Assembly (NCBI GenBank): GCA_021521415.1
Contig: JAIQDT010007327.1
Location: 78,716-142,715 of the forward strand
Direction of reading: 5' to 3'
Source: Bidens hawaiensis
Lineage: Eukaryota > Streptophyta > Magnoliopsida > Asterales > Asteraceae
DNA: 64,000 bases
The notes under the pieces are model-generated. The model saw only the letters and a program-made list of their open reading frames with translations. It had not been told where the DNA came from and searched no databases. Every line of letters begins with the position of its first letter. Positions within the stretch are counted from its first letter, which is position 1. The position numbers and the translations under genes are program-made. Shown here piece by piece: positions 23,268 to 34,641 of the stretch.

Positions 23268-25900
23268 ATGACTTCCATAAATATTACGGAACCGGTGAAA
23301 ATGGAGGTGGAAGCAGGTTCAGCTACTAAGGCTCCGAAAATGCTGAAGGGTACCGATTTCGTCGCTTGGAAGGATCGGTTTGAACAATATGTTAAATATC
23401 AAGATGCCAAGATGTGGGTGTGCATTAAAGATGGATACATTCCACCAACGGCCTTGTTTGAGGGTCGTGACCAAATTAAGAAGTACAATAAGATGGAAGA
23501 GGAAGAAAAGAAGATGTATGAGGCTGAAACCAAAGCTCATGCTGCGATAACAATGGCTCTTCCACAAGAGATTCTTCACACCTTCAGGAAATATAAAACC
23601 GCCAGAGAGCTATGGGAAGCGTATGAAAATCGATATGAAGGTAATGTGGGGATACGTGCGTCCAAGATTAAGCTACTCAAAACCCATTTCTCGGTGTCAA
23701 GTATTTGAAGAATGAGTCACTTGATGATATCATCACAAGGTATTATAACTTGATGACCGAACTCAGAAACTATTCAATCTACTATAAAGAAGAAGTGATC
23801 GTGGAAAAACTTCTTGATGCTCTCCCACCGAAATGGGAGATGTACACTGTCCTGATGAGAGAATATAAAGAGTTTGCCAACATTGACTTGGAAATAGTAG
23901 TCAATAAACTACGAACTTTTGAACTTAACATGGTTCGAAAAGAGACCCCAACTGATCAGGTTCAGGATCCGGGAATGTATGGTGCGAAAGTTACTTCAAC
24001 TTCAAGTTCGAAGTCAGAATCATCTGCTTACTACTCAAAGGGAGACTCGAGCTCTAACTCAACTCATGATGGTCATGTAACTCTCAACATGGATGGTGAT
24101 GTGTGTTTCGTAGCTGGTGGAACAAATTCTTCTAAACCTCAAGCAACAACTGGTAATTTTTCCTCAAGTGTTCCGAACAACAACTACTCTCAGATGCCCA
24201 TGAGTGTCAAATCTGCTGAACAGCAAATTGCTCTCTATGCATCTTTCATTGCTTCTTAAGAAAATTACATCAAAGGTAAAATTGTGGACCCTGCAACTTT
24301 AGACGAAGATTATGATCAGATCGATGCTGATGATCTGGAAGAGATGGATCTGCAGTGGCAGATGGCTATGATAGTAAGAAGAGTTAAAAGGTTTATGAAG
24401 AAAACAGGTAGAAAGTTCGTTGGTGAAAGACCAGGTTTTGATAAGTCAAAGGTCCGGTGATATAACTGTCAACAGAATGGCCACTTTGCTAAAGAATGCA
24501 CAAATGAAAGAGTAGAACGTAGTCAGAACAGGCCAGCACAACCAAATGGGGTAAGTAATGAGAATAGGGCAATGGTATCCAGACAGAACGGGGGATACAA
24601 TTGGAATCTGGAGGTTGCGGAAGTGTTCGAACATGCCAACTTGGTTAACATCGAAACTGAAGGAAACGGACAAGAGAAGAACAAGCTTATATGGCAGAGG
24701 TGAATGATCAGCTCTCTGAGGTAAGTTCTGAACTCCCTTGTATGCAATGTGAAAATCTGTCTGAACAATTGAAAACATTAACTGATCAGTTTGTTAGTTT
24801 GGACTCTCAATTTAAAAAGTTAAAAGAAGATCATTATTACACTAAAACTAGAGAAAATAGTTATTCAGTAAAGATTAAGGCTAGTGAAAAAGATATCAGA
24901 AGTCTTAAAGCTAGTCTTGCTGAAAAAATACAAGTAATTGATCTTAGCTATGAAGTGTTAGAAGAGAAAACCAAACTAATGGCTGAAAGGGATAAACAAT
25001 AGCTGATTACTAGGTGAAAGTGGTGGAACTAAACAGAAAGCTTGAGCAATTTAGAAATTCCTCTGCAATACTTGATCACCTCGTAAGTGATCAACGTTCC
25101 CCAGTAAAAAGGGGAGGAATTGGATATTCTGAAGTTCCACCACCTTATAATCATAACTATACTTATGATCCTAGTAATCAGAAATCCATTGATGTTGAGA
25201 TATGTCAGACAGTTCCTGTCAAAGTTTCAATTAAAAAACCTGAATCGAGTAAAAAGGAAACGAGTAAGCCTGTTTCGAGTGTTAAGATTTCTGTTCCAAG
25301 TTCTGTCTCATCAAATTCGGACCAGACATCCGAATCTAGTGAGACAAAAGAAGAGGTAGTGTTACTAAGACGTGGGGAGGAATTTAAACCTACTGAAAAG
25401 AATTCCCCTCTAAACCCGTATGTCCCACCATATGTTAGGCAAATGGGTAGTAATGCAACCTCAACATCTGAAACAACTGTTGAGACGAAGGTTGAACACA
25501 GGAGCTGTTTCAGATGCAATCAAATAGGACACATGATTGCTGATTGCCCTCTGAATCAGAGATTCAGAGGTATGAGGCCTCCGAAAACTTAGAATAGAGC
25601 TAACAGTAATTACTATAATGGTAAGAATGCAAACTCATCAAAGTTCAGATATTGGACTAATCCAGGTTTTCAAAGAAATCGATCTCAGTTTTTCCGTGTT
25701 AACAACCAAACCACTAGTTATAATTCATTTAATTCACGAAGGTTTGGATGGCCTCATAGTCAATCTACAAGAAGGTATCCTTTTATGACTTACAGAAATC
25801 ATTCTAATACTAACTTTGGATAGCCAAAGTATGGGTTGCCTTTTAACAGATTTAATCGACCCAAGACCAATAGGTCTTGGGTCCCCAGATTTTAATCCTT
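23268..25900 (+). pseudogene. gag: E3 gag, broken
   Basis: The ATG at 23268 opens MTSINITEPVKMEVEAGS. The gag core has MLKGTDFVAWKDRFEQYV, ELWEAYENRYEGN and ESLDDIITRYYNLMTELRNY. A frameshift lies at about 23705. The [16 protein letters not shown] block (24330) marks the SIRE lineage. The first CCHC knuckle (24459 onward) has lost its first Cys to TGA; a second knuckle, CFRCNQIGHMIADC, is intact at about 25507-25548. Between them is a coiled-coil-like region (24691-25090) and a Ser/Thr/Pro-rich stretch. Stops near 24257, 25000 and 25590. Confidence 0.8.
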
Positions 25901-27863
25901 TGCTTTAATCGTGCAGGAACAGTTGAACAGGGCTGCAAACAATCTATGGGTTGTGGATAGCGGCTGTTCCCGGCACATGACTGGTAATAAGAATTTGTTA
26001 CAAGAATGAAAACCTGTTCAGGGAGGTAGAGTAAGTTTTTCTGGAGAGAGTGGTGGTAGAATTACTGGAATTGGGGCGGTGACTAATGGTAAAATGAAGT
26101 TAGAAAAGGTGAATTTCGTTGAAGAGCTGAAGCATAATTTGCTGAGTGTGTCTCAGATCTGTGACAAAGATTACACTGTGCACTTTACCAAAAATGAAGC
26201 GATTGTACTGTATCCTGGTTTCAAGATACCAGAGGCATGGATAGTGATGAAGGATCCAAGGGAAAAGAATACATATGTAATGGATATGAGGTCGACTGAG
26301 ATGGCAACAGAAGAATCATGTCTTCTGTCAAAAGCAACTGAATCGGAGTCCGAGCTATGGCGTCGAAGAATGGGGCATATACATCTTCGAAAAATGAACG
26401 ACATTGTCTAGAATGGGCTAGTGCTGGGTGTTCCCTTGAAAAATTTCAACTTTGAAGACCAATGTCTATCGTGCAAGAAGGGAAAGCAACACAAGAAATC
26501 TCATCACACCAAGAAGGTTAATTCAATAGTCAGTACCCTAGACCTACTTCACATGGATCTCTTCGGCCCTGTGAATGTAAAGAGTCTAGGTGGAACATAA
26601 TACTGCTTGGTGATAACTGATGATTTTTCTCGATATTCTTGGGTATATTTCCTGAAGACAAAAGATGAAACAGTTCAGTTGGTAATTAACTTGATTACCA
26701 AGGTTGAGAACATCATGGGGAGAAAGGTTAAATACATCAGGAGTGACAATGGGACAGAGTTCAAAAACTACCAGATGGAGATGTTTTGCTTACAGAAAGG
26801 GATAGACCACCAGTACAGCGCTCCGTACACTCCGGAACAAAATGGAGTGGCTGAAAGGAAGAACAGGACACTAATTGAAGGAGCCAGAACCATGTTGGCC
26901 GATGCTAAACTTCTTGTGGTGTTCTGGGCTGAAGCTGTCGCTACAGCCTGTTATATCCTTAATCGAGTTTTAACTGATAAAAGATTGAATAAAACATGTT
27001 ATGAACTTATGCATGGTAGAAAGCCTAACTTGAATGGTCTCGAACCATTCAGGTCCCCATGTTCGATATTAAAGACGAACTCAAAATTTGGTGAGAAAGC
27101 CGACGAAGGTATTTTAGTCGGATATGTTGTTGGGACACCCAACAGACGAGTCTTTAATCTATCGACCAGCAAGGTTGAGGTGGTTTGTAACACTGACATC
27201 ACAAGTTACAAACTACCAAAACCAAGCACGGGACCCGCTGAGGCTTTCGACTATGATAAGTTTTTTAAATATTTTAATTTGCCTTACTTGGATTGTGCAG
27301 AAGTTGATGAGAGAATAGCTACGCAGATTCTTTATGACGAGGAAAAAAATTTTGTGCAACGACCGCAGTACTATGAATGCCAACCTTCCTCGTCAACTGC
27401 TATCGACACCCCTGCTGCCTCTACTGAAGACGAATTCTTCAATCCGTTTACTCTCAACAACAATCACCCATTGATGAACTATCTTCGAACCTGGAAGACA
27501 ATCTGCGAGTCAGTTCGGTTCCGACTACTGGAAGTTCATAAATATCACCCGTTGGAGAACGTGATAGGTGATCTGTCTGATTGTGTACAAACAAGACGAA
27601 GCTTGAATGAGGGTACTTGTGTTTACGCAAGTATCAAAGAAACAGGTATCATTAACGAGTGCCTGTACACCTGCTTCATTAGCCAGATTGAACCAAAGAA
27701 CTATCAAATGGCTCTAAAGGACAGCTCGAGGGTCGAAGCCATGCAAGAAGAGTTAGCCCAGTTCCAGAAGATGGAGGTTTGGAAATTGGTTGCAAAACCG
27801 AAGAATGTGCATGCGATTGGCACAAAATGGGTTTTCAAATGCAAGAGAGATGAAAAGGGATAA
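25901..27863 (+). pseudogene. pol: E3 pol: protease and integrase
   Basis: The protease has LWVVDSGCSRHMTG near 25946, with the D-S-G motif kept. Stops fall at about 26007, 26409 and 26598. A pre-integrase block follows (SELWRRRMGHIHLRKMN, CLSCKKGKQHKKSH). The integrase core is well preserved: DLLHMDLFGPVN, TDDFSRYSWVYFLKTKDE, RSDNGTEFKN and PEQNGVAERKNRTLIEGART. The frame 26607-27863 (418 codons) stays open through the linker into RT (TKWVFKCKRDEKG) and then stops. Confidence 0.85.
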
Positions 27864-29191
27864 TTATCAGGAACAAGGCAAGGCTGGTTGTAAAAGGCTT
27901 TAATCAGCAAGAAGGGATCGACTACAATGAAGTATTTGCTCCTGTGGCGAAATTGGAAGCGATTCGTTTGTTTTTGGCATTTGCTTCACACGAGGAGATG
28001 AAGGTGTTCCAGTTAGATGTGAAAAGTGCGTTTCTTAACGGTAAACTCGATGAGGTTGTGTACGTTGAGCAACCTCCGGGTTTTCCTGACCCAGACTTTC
28101 CTGATCACGTGTACAAGCTAAGTAAAGCGCTATATGGGCTACATCAGGCCCCTCGTGCCTGGTATGCAACTTTATCCGATTAGTTGCTTGAGAATGGGTT
28201 TGAAAGGGGAAAGATCGACAGCATACTGTTCGTTAAGAGAAAAGGAGGAGACTTTCTTCTGGTTCAAGTCTACGTGGACGACATCATCTTTGCTGCATCA
28301 AAAGTCGCCATGTGTCAGGAATTTGAAGAAGTCATGAAGAAGAGGTTTGAAATGAGTGCAATGGGTGAACTAACTTTCTTTCTAGGATTGCAGGTTGATT
28401 AGAAGAAGGATGGGATGTTCATCCATCAGACTAAATATGTCCAAGACGTTCTCAAACGGTTCAGGATGGAGGACAGCACTCCATTTGACACTCCAGTCTG
28501 CGTCAATCACAAATTGGGTGCTGATTCAGACAGTGATGCAGACGTGGACCCCACCCAATATCGAGCAATAATAGGTTCTTTAATGTATTTAACTGCATCT
28601 AGACCTGATATTATGTTTGCAGTTCGTCTTTGTGCTCGTTTTCAGGCAAACCCAAAGGAATCACACATGAAGGGTGTAAAGAGGATATTGCGGTATCTCA
28701 AAGGCAAGCCTAAGCTGGGGTTGTGGTACATGAAAGGGGGAGACTTGGAGTTGGTCTCTTACACGGATTCTGACTATGGTGGATGCAATCAGAATCGGAA
28801 GTCAATAACTGGTGGATGCCAATTCCTTGGAGGCAGATTAGTGTCATGGCAATGCAAGAAGCAGACCTCAGTCGCCATATCTACCTGTGAAGCAGAGTAC
28901 ATGGCAGCATCCAACTGCTGCTCCCAGGTTCTGTGGATACAACAGCAATTGCGCGATTACGGTCTGAATTTCACTCATACTCCTATTTGCATAGATAACA
29001 CTGCTGCTATCTCAGTAACTAACAATCCCGTAAAGCATAGCAAAACTAAACACATTGACATCCGTCATCATTTTATACGGGATTGTGCTGAGAAGAAATT
29101 AATAATGCTAGAAAAGGTTCATTCATTAGATAATTTCGCTGATTTGTTTACTAAAGCGTTTGACAAAAATCGTTTTCAAAACCTTGTTTAG
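27864..29191 (+). pseudogene. pol: E3 pol: reverse transcriptase and RNase H
   Basis: RT blocks FAPVAKLEAIRLFLAFAS (about 27930), [28 protein letters not shown] and the catalytic YVDDIIFAAS (about 28270) are all recognisable. RNase H runs from about 28750: SYTDSDYGGC, STCEAEYMAAS, CIDNTAAISVTNNPV and KHIDIRHHFIRDCAE. Stops at 28181, 28400 and 29189 plus a frameshift near 27863 break it. One stop (28400) sits where E1 has Gln. The last 258 codons are open. Confidence 0.88.
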
Positions 29192-29264
29192 CTAAATGGG
29201 ATGATCAATCCCGAGTAACCGTGTTTTTCGTTTTTAATTAAAAAAAAAAAAAACGTCACTATCG

Positions 29265-29545
29265 CTTAGAATTATGTCGGTTGCTTCAGTTTGAAGGACA
29301 TATCTTCGGATATGTTTGATCCTCATTTCTACCTGTAGAGTATGAAGATAGCCATTAACCAAATGACTGAAAGTGACCGGGGCGGTTTATGATGTGTTTT
29401 TATTCTTTCGCTGAAAATTAGTCGTTCATACTAAGTTAAAAGGACGCATACTCGTATGTGGTCGGTCCAGCCGATCCATTGGATCTTCAGGATAGCCATT
29501 TACCTGATGACTTTGACTTGAACGGGGCGAGAGAATTTAAAATTT
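29265..29545 (+). other. E3 conserved hairpin module, two tandem copies
   Basis: Copy 1: AATTATGTCGG at 29270, hairpin at 29296-29322 with stem 29298-29304/29309-29315 closed by a TTCG loop, then GATAGCCATTAACC and ACTGAAAGTGACC..GGGGC. Copy 2: GAAAATTAGTC, hairpin at 29442-29467 with stem GCATAC/GTATGT and outer GGAC/GTCC, then GATAGCCATTTACC and GGGGC. The blocks and their order match E1 and the fragment at 1640-1870. Stem bases differ between copies in paired fashion. The open frame 29458-29667 crosses copy 2 and is not supported. Confidence 0.65.
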
Positions 29546-30545
29546 TTTTTATGGGAGATGAAATAATTTTTCAAGTCTTTAACTTCGTAAGAAGTTTCTT
29601 TACTATGTTTAAAAGAAAATTGATCCAACCTTGGAAAGTGATGGACAAACTGATTCTGTGTGCTTAACTAGTGAAGTTATTAGGCCAAAAAGACTTTAGA
29701 ACAGTCATTGTATGTCATGGTAGCTTTTTATGGTGCGTAAAAGTAGAAGTGATACTAACTAAATCTCCTCGATCTTACGTGGAAACTCCTTAAGAGTTGT
29801 GCATGTCTCCATATATATCTTTCCAAATTATAGGCAGAAAAGCGATTACCCAGTCATACACGAGCCCGTGAGTGTTCTGATTCCCGAGAAGATGGTGTGT
29901 CAAGAAACTGCAGTGATCCAGATTCGGGACTTGCAGTAGTTTACTCGAAGCTGTGTAAATCTCATTATTTAAAAAAAAAAATTATTTAAGCCTTCTAAAG
30001 CTTATAATGTTATACTTATCAATCATGAGGCAAGAAAGATAACGTGAAGATAATACTAAAGATCGAAGTGTATTCACTGTTTAATCAGACACTACGGGTT
30101 GAGGTCAACTCGGGGTGACTTGGAGAAAGCCAAATACGCTTTGAGAATAGATAGGAAACATCATAATCTCTGAGGTGTTGCCAATTTATGTTTTTGAGCT
30201 TAATTGAACCTAATCCGTATCACAGAAGCGATGAAAACCATACTAAGTTGTGTTTACCTGCTTACAACCTGTCTCTTTATGTCATAATACAGCTGAACAT
30301 GGATCTGTGTGACAGTCACTTAATTAGTATGATTCCTGTTCGGATCTTCTCTAAAACTTGGTAGTCCCTGTCGAGACTGAAATTTGATCCCGTGTACTTT
30401 ATTTCTAAATTTTATTCTACTTATGTCGTTTTATGATTTTATACCTGGTTACTTGGTCTTTGATCGTATCATTTAACTTTTTAAAGGAAGTTTTAAAAGT
30501 TAATTGCAAAATGTTCAAATTATAAGGGTCTGTTATGTAACATTC
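29546..30545 (+). other. E3 post-pol spacer, middle part
   Basis: About 1 kb with no recognisable gene, repeat array or strong hairpin. It lies between the hairpin module and the first part of the motif array. An A10 run lies near 29969-29978. Confidence 0.5.
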
Positions 30546-31255
30546 GTATCAAGCGAAGTTGCTAAAACAGGCGAAGTTAAGGGGTAAGCGAAGTTAACCC
30601 TAACTTCGCCTGTATAACTTTGACCCTATATAATGAAATTTTCAAGTCAAACTCATTATTATTTTCAAAACCCAGCGAACTTATCCTTATCACCCTAGGC
30701 GAAGTTAACCTGTGAATCAATCTTTGTTACTTTTTCTCAAATTCAACCCGCGTTAAAGGTGTGTAGGGTTGGGGGTAACGTATAATTCACGTTGATCATG
30801 TTATTTAGAGGTCGTTTTGGTCCGTTTTAGGACCCCGTTCATACGATCCTTAAACACCCGATTTTCAAACTTGTTTTTATGTGGTCGTAATCAACCTGAT
30901 CGTCTAGATCTACTTAAAAACATGTTTTGTAAAGTCTTCAATCTCTAAATTCACCAAAGACACCTCGTTTGGCCGTCTAATCTGTTGCCGCTTCAGATTC
31001 AGGCGAAGTTACAGTTTAGGCGAAGTTATCCTTAACTTCGCCTAACGCTTAACGTCGCCTGTTGATTTAATTGTTTAACAGAATAAGAGGCGAAGTTGTG
31101 GTTAGGCGAAGTTATCATCAACTTCGCCTGGCTCTTTATTTATTTTTAAATAACTGTTATCAGGCGAAGTTAAAGTTAAGGCACAACTTCGCCCCACCAC
31201 TAACTTCGCCTATACAGTATAAATCATAACTTCGCTCATGGTAATAGGCGAACTT
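30546..31255 (+). repeat. GCGAAGTT motif array before the E3 3' ORF
   Basis: Two clusters, 30549-30715 and 31007-31255, hold about fifteen exact copies of GCGAAGTT or its complement plus several variants. Inverted pairs such as GGCGAAGTTATCATC/AACTTCGCC (about 31103) could fold into stems. The clusters flank the TATA box at 30627, so they sit around the presumed promoter of the 3' ORF. Confidence 0.85.
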
Positions 31256-31303
31256 GTGATTTGACTTGACGATTCTCTAACTTAGACCGTTCGTAGTGCA
31301 GAT
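30624..31303 (+). promoter_or_regulatory. Possible internal promoter and acceptor site ahead of the E3 3' ORF
   Basis: CTATATAATG at about 30627 is a good TATA box in a plain spacer. A donor may lie at AAAGGTGTGTAG near 30755, and TTCGTAGTGCAG ends at about 31301, just before the ATG at 31304. E1 has the same arrangement (TATA, donor, acceptor, 3' ORF), and C shows TTTTTTTACAG upstream of its 3' ORF. This supports a separate transcript but is inferred from sequence only. Confidence 0.4.
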
Positions 31304-32358
31304 ATGGCAGCAGTAGCGGGAGCCGGTGGTGCTGGTGGTGATGATGGAGGAGATAACAACCATCAGTTTTTCCCGGGGCAAATATGTATATTACTTTGGA
31401 CCCGGATGCGAGCGGTGTTGATGATTTTCGCGAGTTCATAACTTTTCTTATCCGCTCGCGTATCTTCCACGCTATTACTACAACCCTGCCCATCTTGTTA
31501 CCTAACATAGAAGATTTCTGGCAGACGGTTGAGTATGATTGCAGAGTAGAGCCCCCAGTTATGCGTGCAACGGTTAACAATCAGGAAGTGCATTTCAGGG
31601 ATGGTGCCTTTCTAAGGATGGGCTATTCTGGTCCATTGTGGGATACACAGAGACGTAAGGGTTTCTTGTTAGATCAATGGCGCTTTCTCATGCACGTGAT
31701 GATCGTGTGCATGTCGGGTAGAAAGGCTGGTACGGATGGAATGGGTGCGACGATGCAGTCGGCGATGACAGCACTGACTTACAATAAGCGTTATAGCTTT
31801 AGTCAGATGGTGTTCTACGAGATAGACCGTCAAAGACGAGCGGTGGTGCGTGAGAGGTTCTTGATGTATCCAAGATTCCTTCAAATGATCTTGAATCACG
31901 TGGCTCCCACGTTACCTCAGCGCCGTCCGATTCGGTATGTGGAAAGTGTCAGCAAGCGAATCTTTGCCCAGTGTAGATCATCAAGTGCGACGAGTAAACC
32001 AGAGCTCCGTCCTCGACATACTCCGTTGTTTGGGTACTTGATCAATCCAGAGTATGTTGCAGCTCGTGGGGACGAGTTTCGGGATCCGGCACCACAACAG
32101 GCTGGAGCACCTCAACCACCACCTGAGGTACAACAATCTCCACCTGCTGCTCCTGTTGTGGCACCGGAGGAACACGTCGATCTTGAAGCTGCTTTTGGCG
32201 GCCAAGGCTTATTCGATATGGAACGTGTTCACCCAAAAGAAGAAGTACAGGTCTCGGCTGCACAGGTTTCAAGTGTGGATATGGCAGCTACGACAGTGGC
32301 TGATTATGAAAGAACTGATTCTGATTCCTCAAATGATGACATGGCTGAAGCTAGATAG
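31304..32358 (+). pseudogene. E3 3' ORF, N-terminal domain (unknown function)
   Basis: The ATG at 31304 begins an Ala/Gly-rich start (MAAVAGAGGAGGDD) that must change frame at about 31370-31384 to enter the 324-codon open segment. That segment has FREFITFLIRSRIFHAITTT, EDFWQTVEYD, RATVNNQEVHF, QWRFLMHVMIVCMSG, KRYSFSQMVFYEI and ERFLMYPRFLQMILNH, then a Pro/Gln-rich stretch. The FW..T, RATVNNQ and MYPRFLQ blocks recur in E1 or C, so this is a conserved domain. I see no signal peptide, membrane segment or enzyme motif. It ends at 32358 in an acidic region. Confidence 0.65.
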
Positions 32359-33602
32359 ATTTTGATCACTCAAGAAAGAATTCATGGGAAGAGAAAGAGG
32401 ACACCGATGACAGTGATTCGGATTTTGAAGTAGATTTACATCGGTTGGTTCGTAGATCGAGAAGGGAAAGAGCGGGTGCAGGTTCGGTAGCTGGTGAGAG
32501 CTCAAGGGTGGTTCGTTTCTCTCCACCCGCACTGTCTGGTATGACTATCGTCCCTACATCATTGACAGTTACAGGGCCGATCACCTCGGTTGTTCCCGTG
32601 TTGACTACCTCATCTTCCTTCGGCATCCCACCCACTACATTCCAGCTCTCGGCTCCGGAGATTGTGTCCTTGCCCCCTCCAACTCTTACTTCATCGAAGG
32701 TCATTGCAAGGTTTGTTGAGTCGACGGTTGTTGCCACTGCAGGGTTGTTTGTTACGATACCACCTGAGGTTAGGTTTTCACCTATTTCTGATGTGCCGGT
32801 TACCTTGGGAATCCCTCCTCCGTACGCTCAAGGCATTTCACATATGAGGTTTGATTTCGATGCAACCCTATCCGACTCGGAAATAATAGCAGCGCTTGAA
32901 AGGGTCGTGGCAGAACAGTCAAGAGTAAATCTAATCCAGACTCATGCTATTCAGCGCCTCACAGCAGGGAATCAAATTCAGTCGTCCCTCCTGATTGAGC
33001 ATGGTAAAATTTTTGATGCCTTGAAACAGTTCTTGGCATCTCAGGGGGAGACGAGCTGTAAGGGTGACGAACTGAGGACGAAGAAGAGAAACGATCGAGA
33101 TGATGATCCCAATGCATCGAAAGATGCAGGTGGAGAGTTGCCAAGAACTGAACAAGCTCTTGGGACTTCCACAACTCAGGGGGAGTCAACTGGTGCAACT
33201 GGCGGATCGGGGGGTGATGACGTGGTGGTAGTGGATGCTGAGGAGGTATTGGATGATGATGTTATACGTGATGATGATGTGTTACCGTTGGAAGAGATCG
33301 AGAAGATAGGAGCTGAGATTGTGATTGACAATGAAGTCGAAGAGGGAGAGATTGTGGAGGATAACGTTGAACATGAAATTCCAGAAGTTGAAAAGTCAGA
33401 TTTGGGTCAAGATACGGGATGTGATGAGACAGAATGGGAAGAGCAGCCAAGATGGAAAGAAGGCTACGCTCAGTGGTTCGTAAAGACTAAGAAACCGGCG
33501 GTCCCTACTATGTTCAAGAAAAGTTACAACATCAAAGGGTATGCTGAATCGAAAAAGGGGATAATATGCTGGTTATATGATGAACAGTTGAAATTTTTGT
33601 GA
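32358..33602 (+). pseudogene. E3 3' ORF, middle region
   Basis: After a one-base shift near 32352 the protein continues in another frame through an acidic Ser/Asp stretch (EEKEDTDDSDSDFEVD), a Pro/Thr/Ser-rich low-complexity region, a short helical segment (LSDSEIIAALERVVAEQSRV) and a long acidic region (33230-33400), ending WKEGYAQWFVKTKKPAVP and a stop at 33600-33602. The composition suggests a disordered linker between N- and C-terminal domains. No homology to host proteins was recognised. Confidence 0.55.
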
Positions 33603-34159
33603 TTAAACGTTATGATGGGGTTCAGTATTTCAAGAGATTGTTGAGGTCGTTGAATACCTTGCCTGAGTGTGAGGTGAAGGACTTAGCCAGGTTGGGGTTG
33701 ATAAACAGGAGTGATGATAACATGGTAAGGATCATTGGAAAGATAGTCTGGAAGGAAAGCATAAAGGAGAAAAAGTTCGAGCTGTTGAAACCGCAGAAAG
33801 GAAAGCTCGTTGAAGACAAAGACAGAGGAATGAGAGCAGATGGCAAGCCTTGGATGATAATGAAGTATAAGCCGATCCGGTGTCTAAAAGAAGTGCCGAT
33901 GAAACAAATGCCCAAGGATGTGCTCAAAGATCTGAAATGGTGGTACGTTGATAGTGAAACAGCTGAAGCAATGATGGAGGATGTAGATGAACAAGAGTTG
34001 ATGAGAGTGTATGATCCTATGCACATAGTGAATTTGTCTCAAGCGGACTTGCAGGTGCTGAACGAGAAAAAGATATTTTACATTCCTGCTTGGAAAGAAG
34101 AAGCCAAGAAATACCAAAGAGTAGTTTCTGTTTGTGTACGAGAAGGCGTTCATGCTTGA
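33599..34159 (+). pseudogene. E3 3' ORF, C-terminal domain
   Basis: This 186-codon segment overlaps the previous frame by four bases, a -1 shift at TTTTTGTGATTA. It contains KRYDGVQYFKRLLRSLNTLP, KDLKWWYVDSETAEAMM, YDPMHIVNLSQADLQVLN and YQRVVSVCVREGVHA. The last blocks align with family C (DPLWLVNLSKSD, FQRVVRVCYTLGIHS). It ends 78 bases before the 3' LTR. Function unknown; it is Lys-rich with no membrane segment. Confidence 0.6.
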
Positions 34160-34225
34160 AGACGGAGATATGAGATTTTTGAGATTACGAGACACGTGAT
34201 TGGAGATGAGATATGAAGCTACTGC

Positions 34226-34237
34226 CAAGGGGGAGTC
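34226..34237 (+). other. E3 polypurine tract
   Basis: CCAAGGGGGAGTC directly abuts the 3' LTR and is the expected plus-strand primer. C has ATGAGGGGGAGTT in the same position. Confidence 0.85.
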
Positions 34238-34641
34238 TGTTGGTACATGATGTCAGTAGTTTAGTATCGAGTGTCTGTAATAATGTTAGTTTGGTTTGTA
34301 TTGGTGTTTAAGAAAAGTTGTCTCACAAGTTCGCCTGTTATAAGCGAACTTGTGGACAAGCGAAGTTATCAACAACTTCGCCTAGTCTGTTAGGCGAAGT
34401 AGTCGATAACTTTATATATTAGGTTTACGGCTTATTTTGAATTAACGATTTTGGAAGAACGTGTAATAGGTGATTGAATATCACGTGTTATTAGTTGCAA
34501 TACAACGTGTTCTTTGTTTATTGTAACGTGTGTTTGCTTGTGTTTAACGTATATCGCTTCTACGCTCGTATCGTCTTACGTAGGGATTCCGAACCTACGT
34601 AGAACGAGATATTTCCGTGTAGATCCGGCTGGGAACCTACA
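34238..34641 (+). repeat. E3 3' LTR
   Basis: Same length as the 5' LTR (404) with six substitutions, two of which destroy copies of the GCGAAGTT motif. It is followed directly by the AAAAG duplication at 34642-34646. The 126-codon frame starting at 34514 runs from LTR into E2 RT and is a chance fusion. Confidence 0.92.

Larger units (their letters stand above)
22358..34641 (+). mobile_element. E3: 12.3 kb SIRE-like Ty1/copia element with complete LTRs
   Basis: Both 404 bp LTRs are complete and differ at 6 positions (about 1.5%), with 5 bp target duplications. Inside are a canonical primer site, gag, protease, integrase, RT, RNase H, two hairpin modules, a motif-rich spacer with a TATA box, a 3' ORF of about 950 codons in broken frames, and a polypurine tract. 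Stops and frameshifts in every gene make it non-autonomous now. At an assumed rate of 1.3e-8 substitutions per site per year, the LTR difference implies roughly half a million years. Confidence 0.92.

Noticed and set aside
25900..29191. Stop codons in E3 as a signature of CHG-methylation deamination (CAG to TAG)
   Set aside because: Only one or two stops fit (28400, perhaps 29189); others need transversions such as TGT to TGA at 24459, so the pattern is mixed.
22970..31255. CRISPR-like array from the regular GCGAAGTT repeats
   Set aside because: Repeats are only 8-11 bp, irregularly spaced, in both orientations, inside a plant retrotransposon.
31236..33450. Several minus-strand frames of 60-134 codons opposite the E3 3' ORF
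   Set aside because: They mirror the biased codons of the sense protein, overlap each other and carry no recognisable motif.
31304..34159. Calling the 3' ORF an envelope gene
   Set aside because: No signal peptide, transmembrane helix or fusion-like segment is visible; position after pol alone is not enough.
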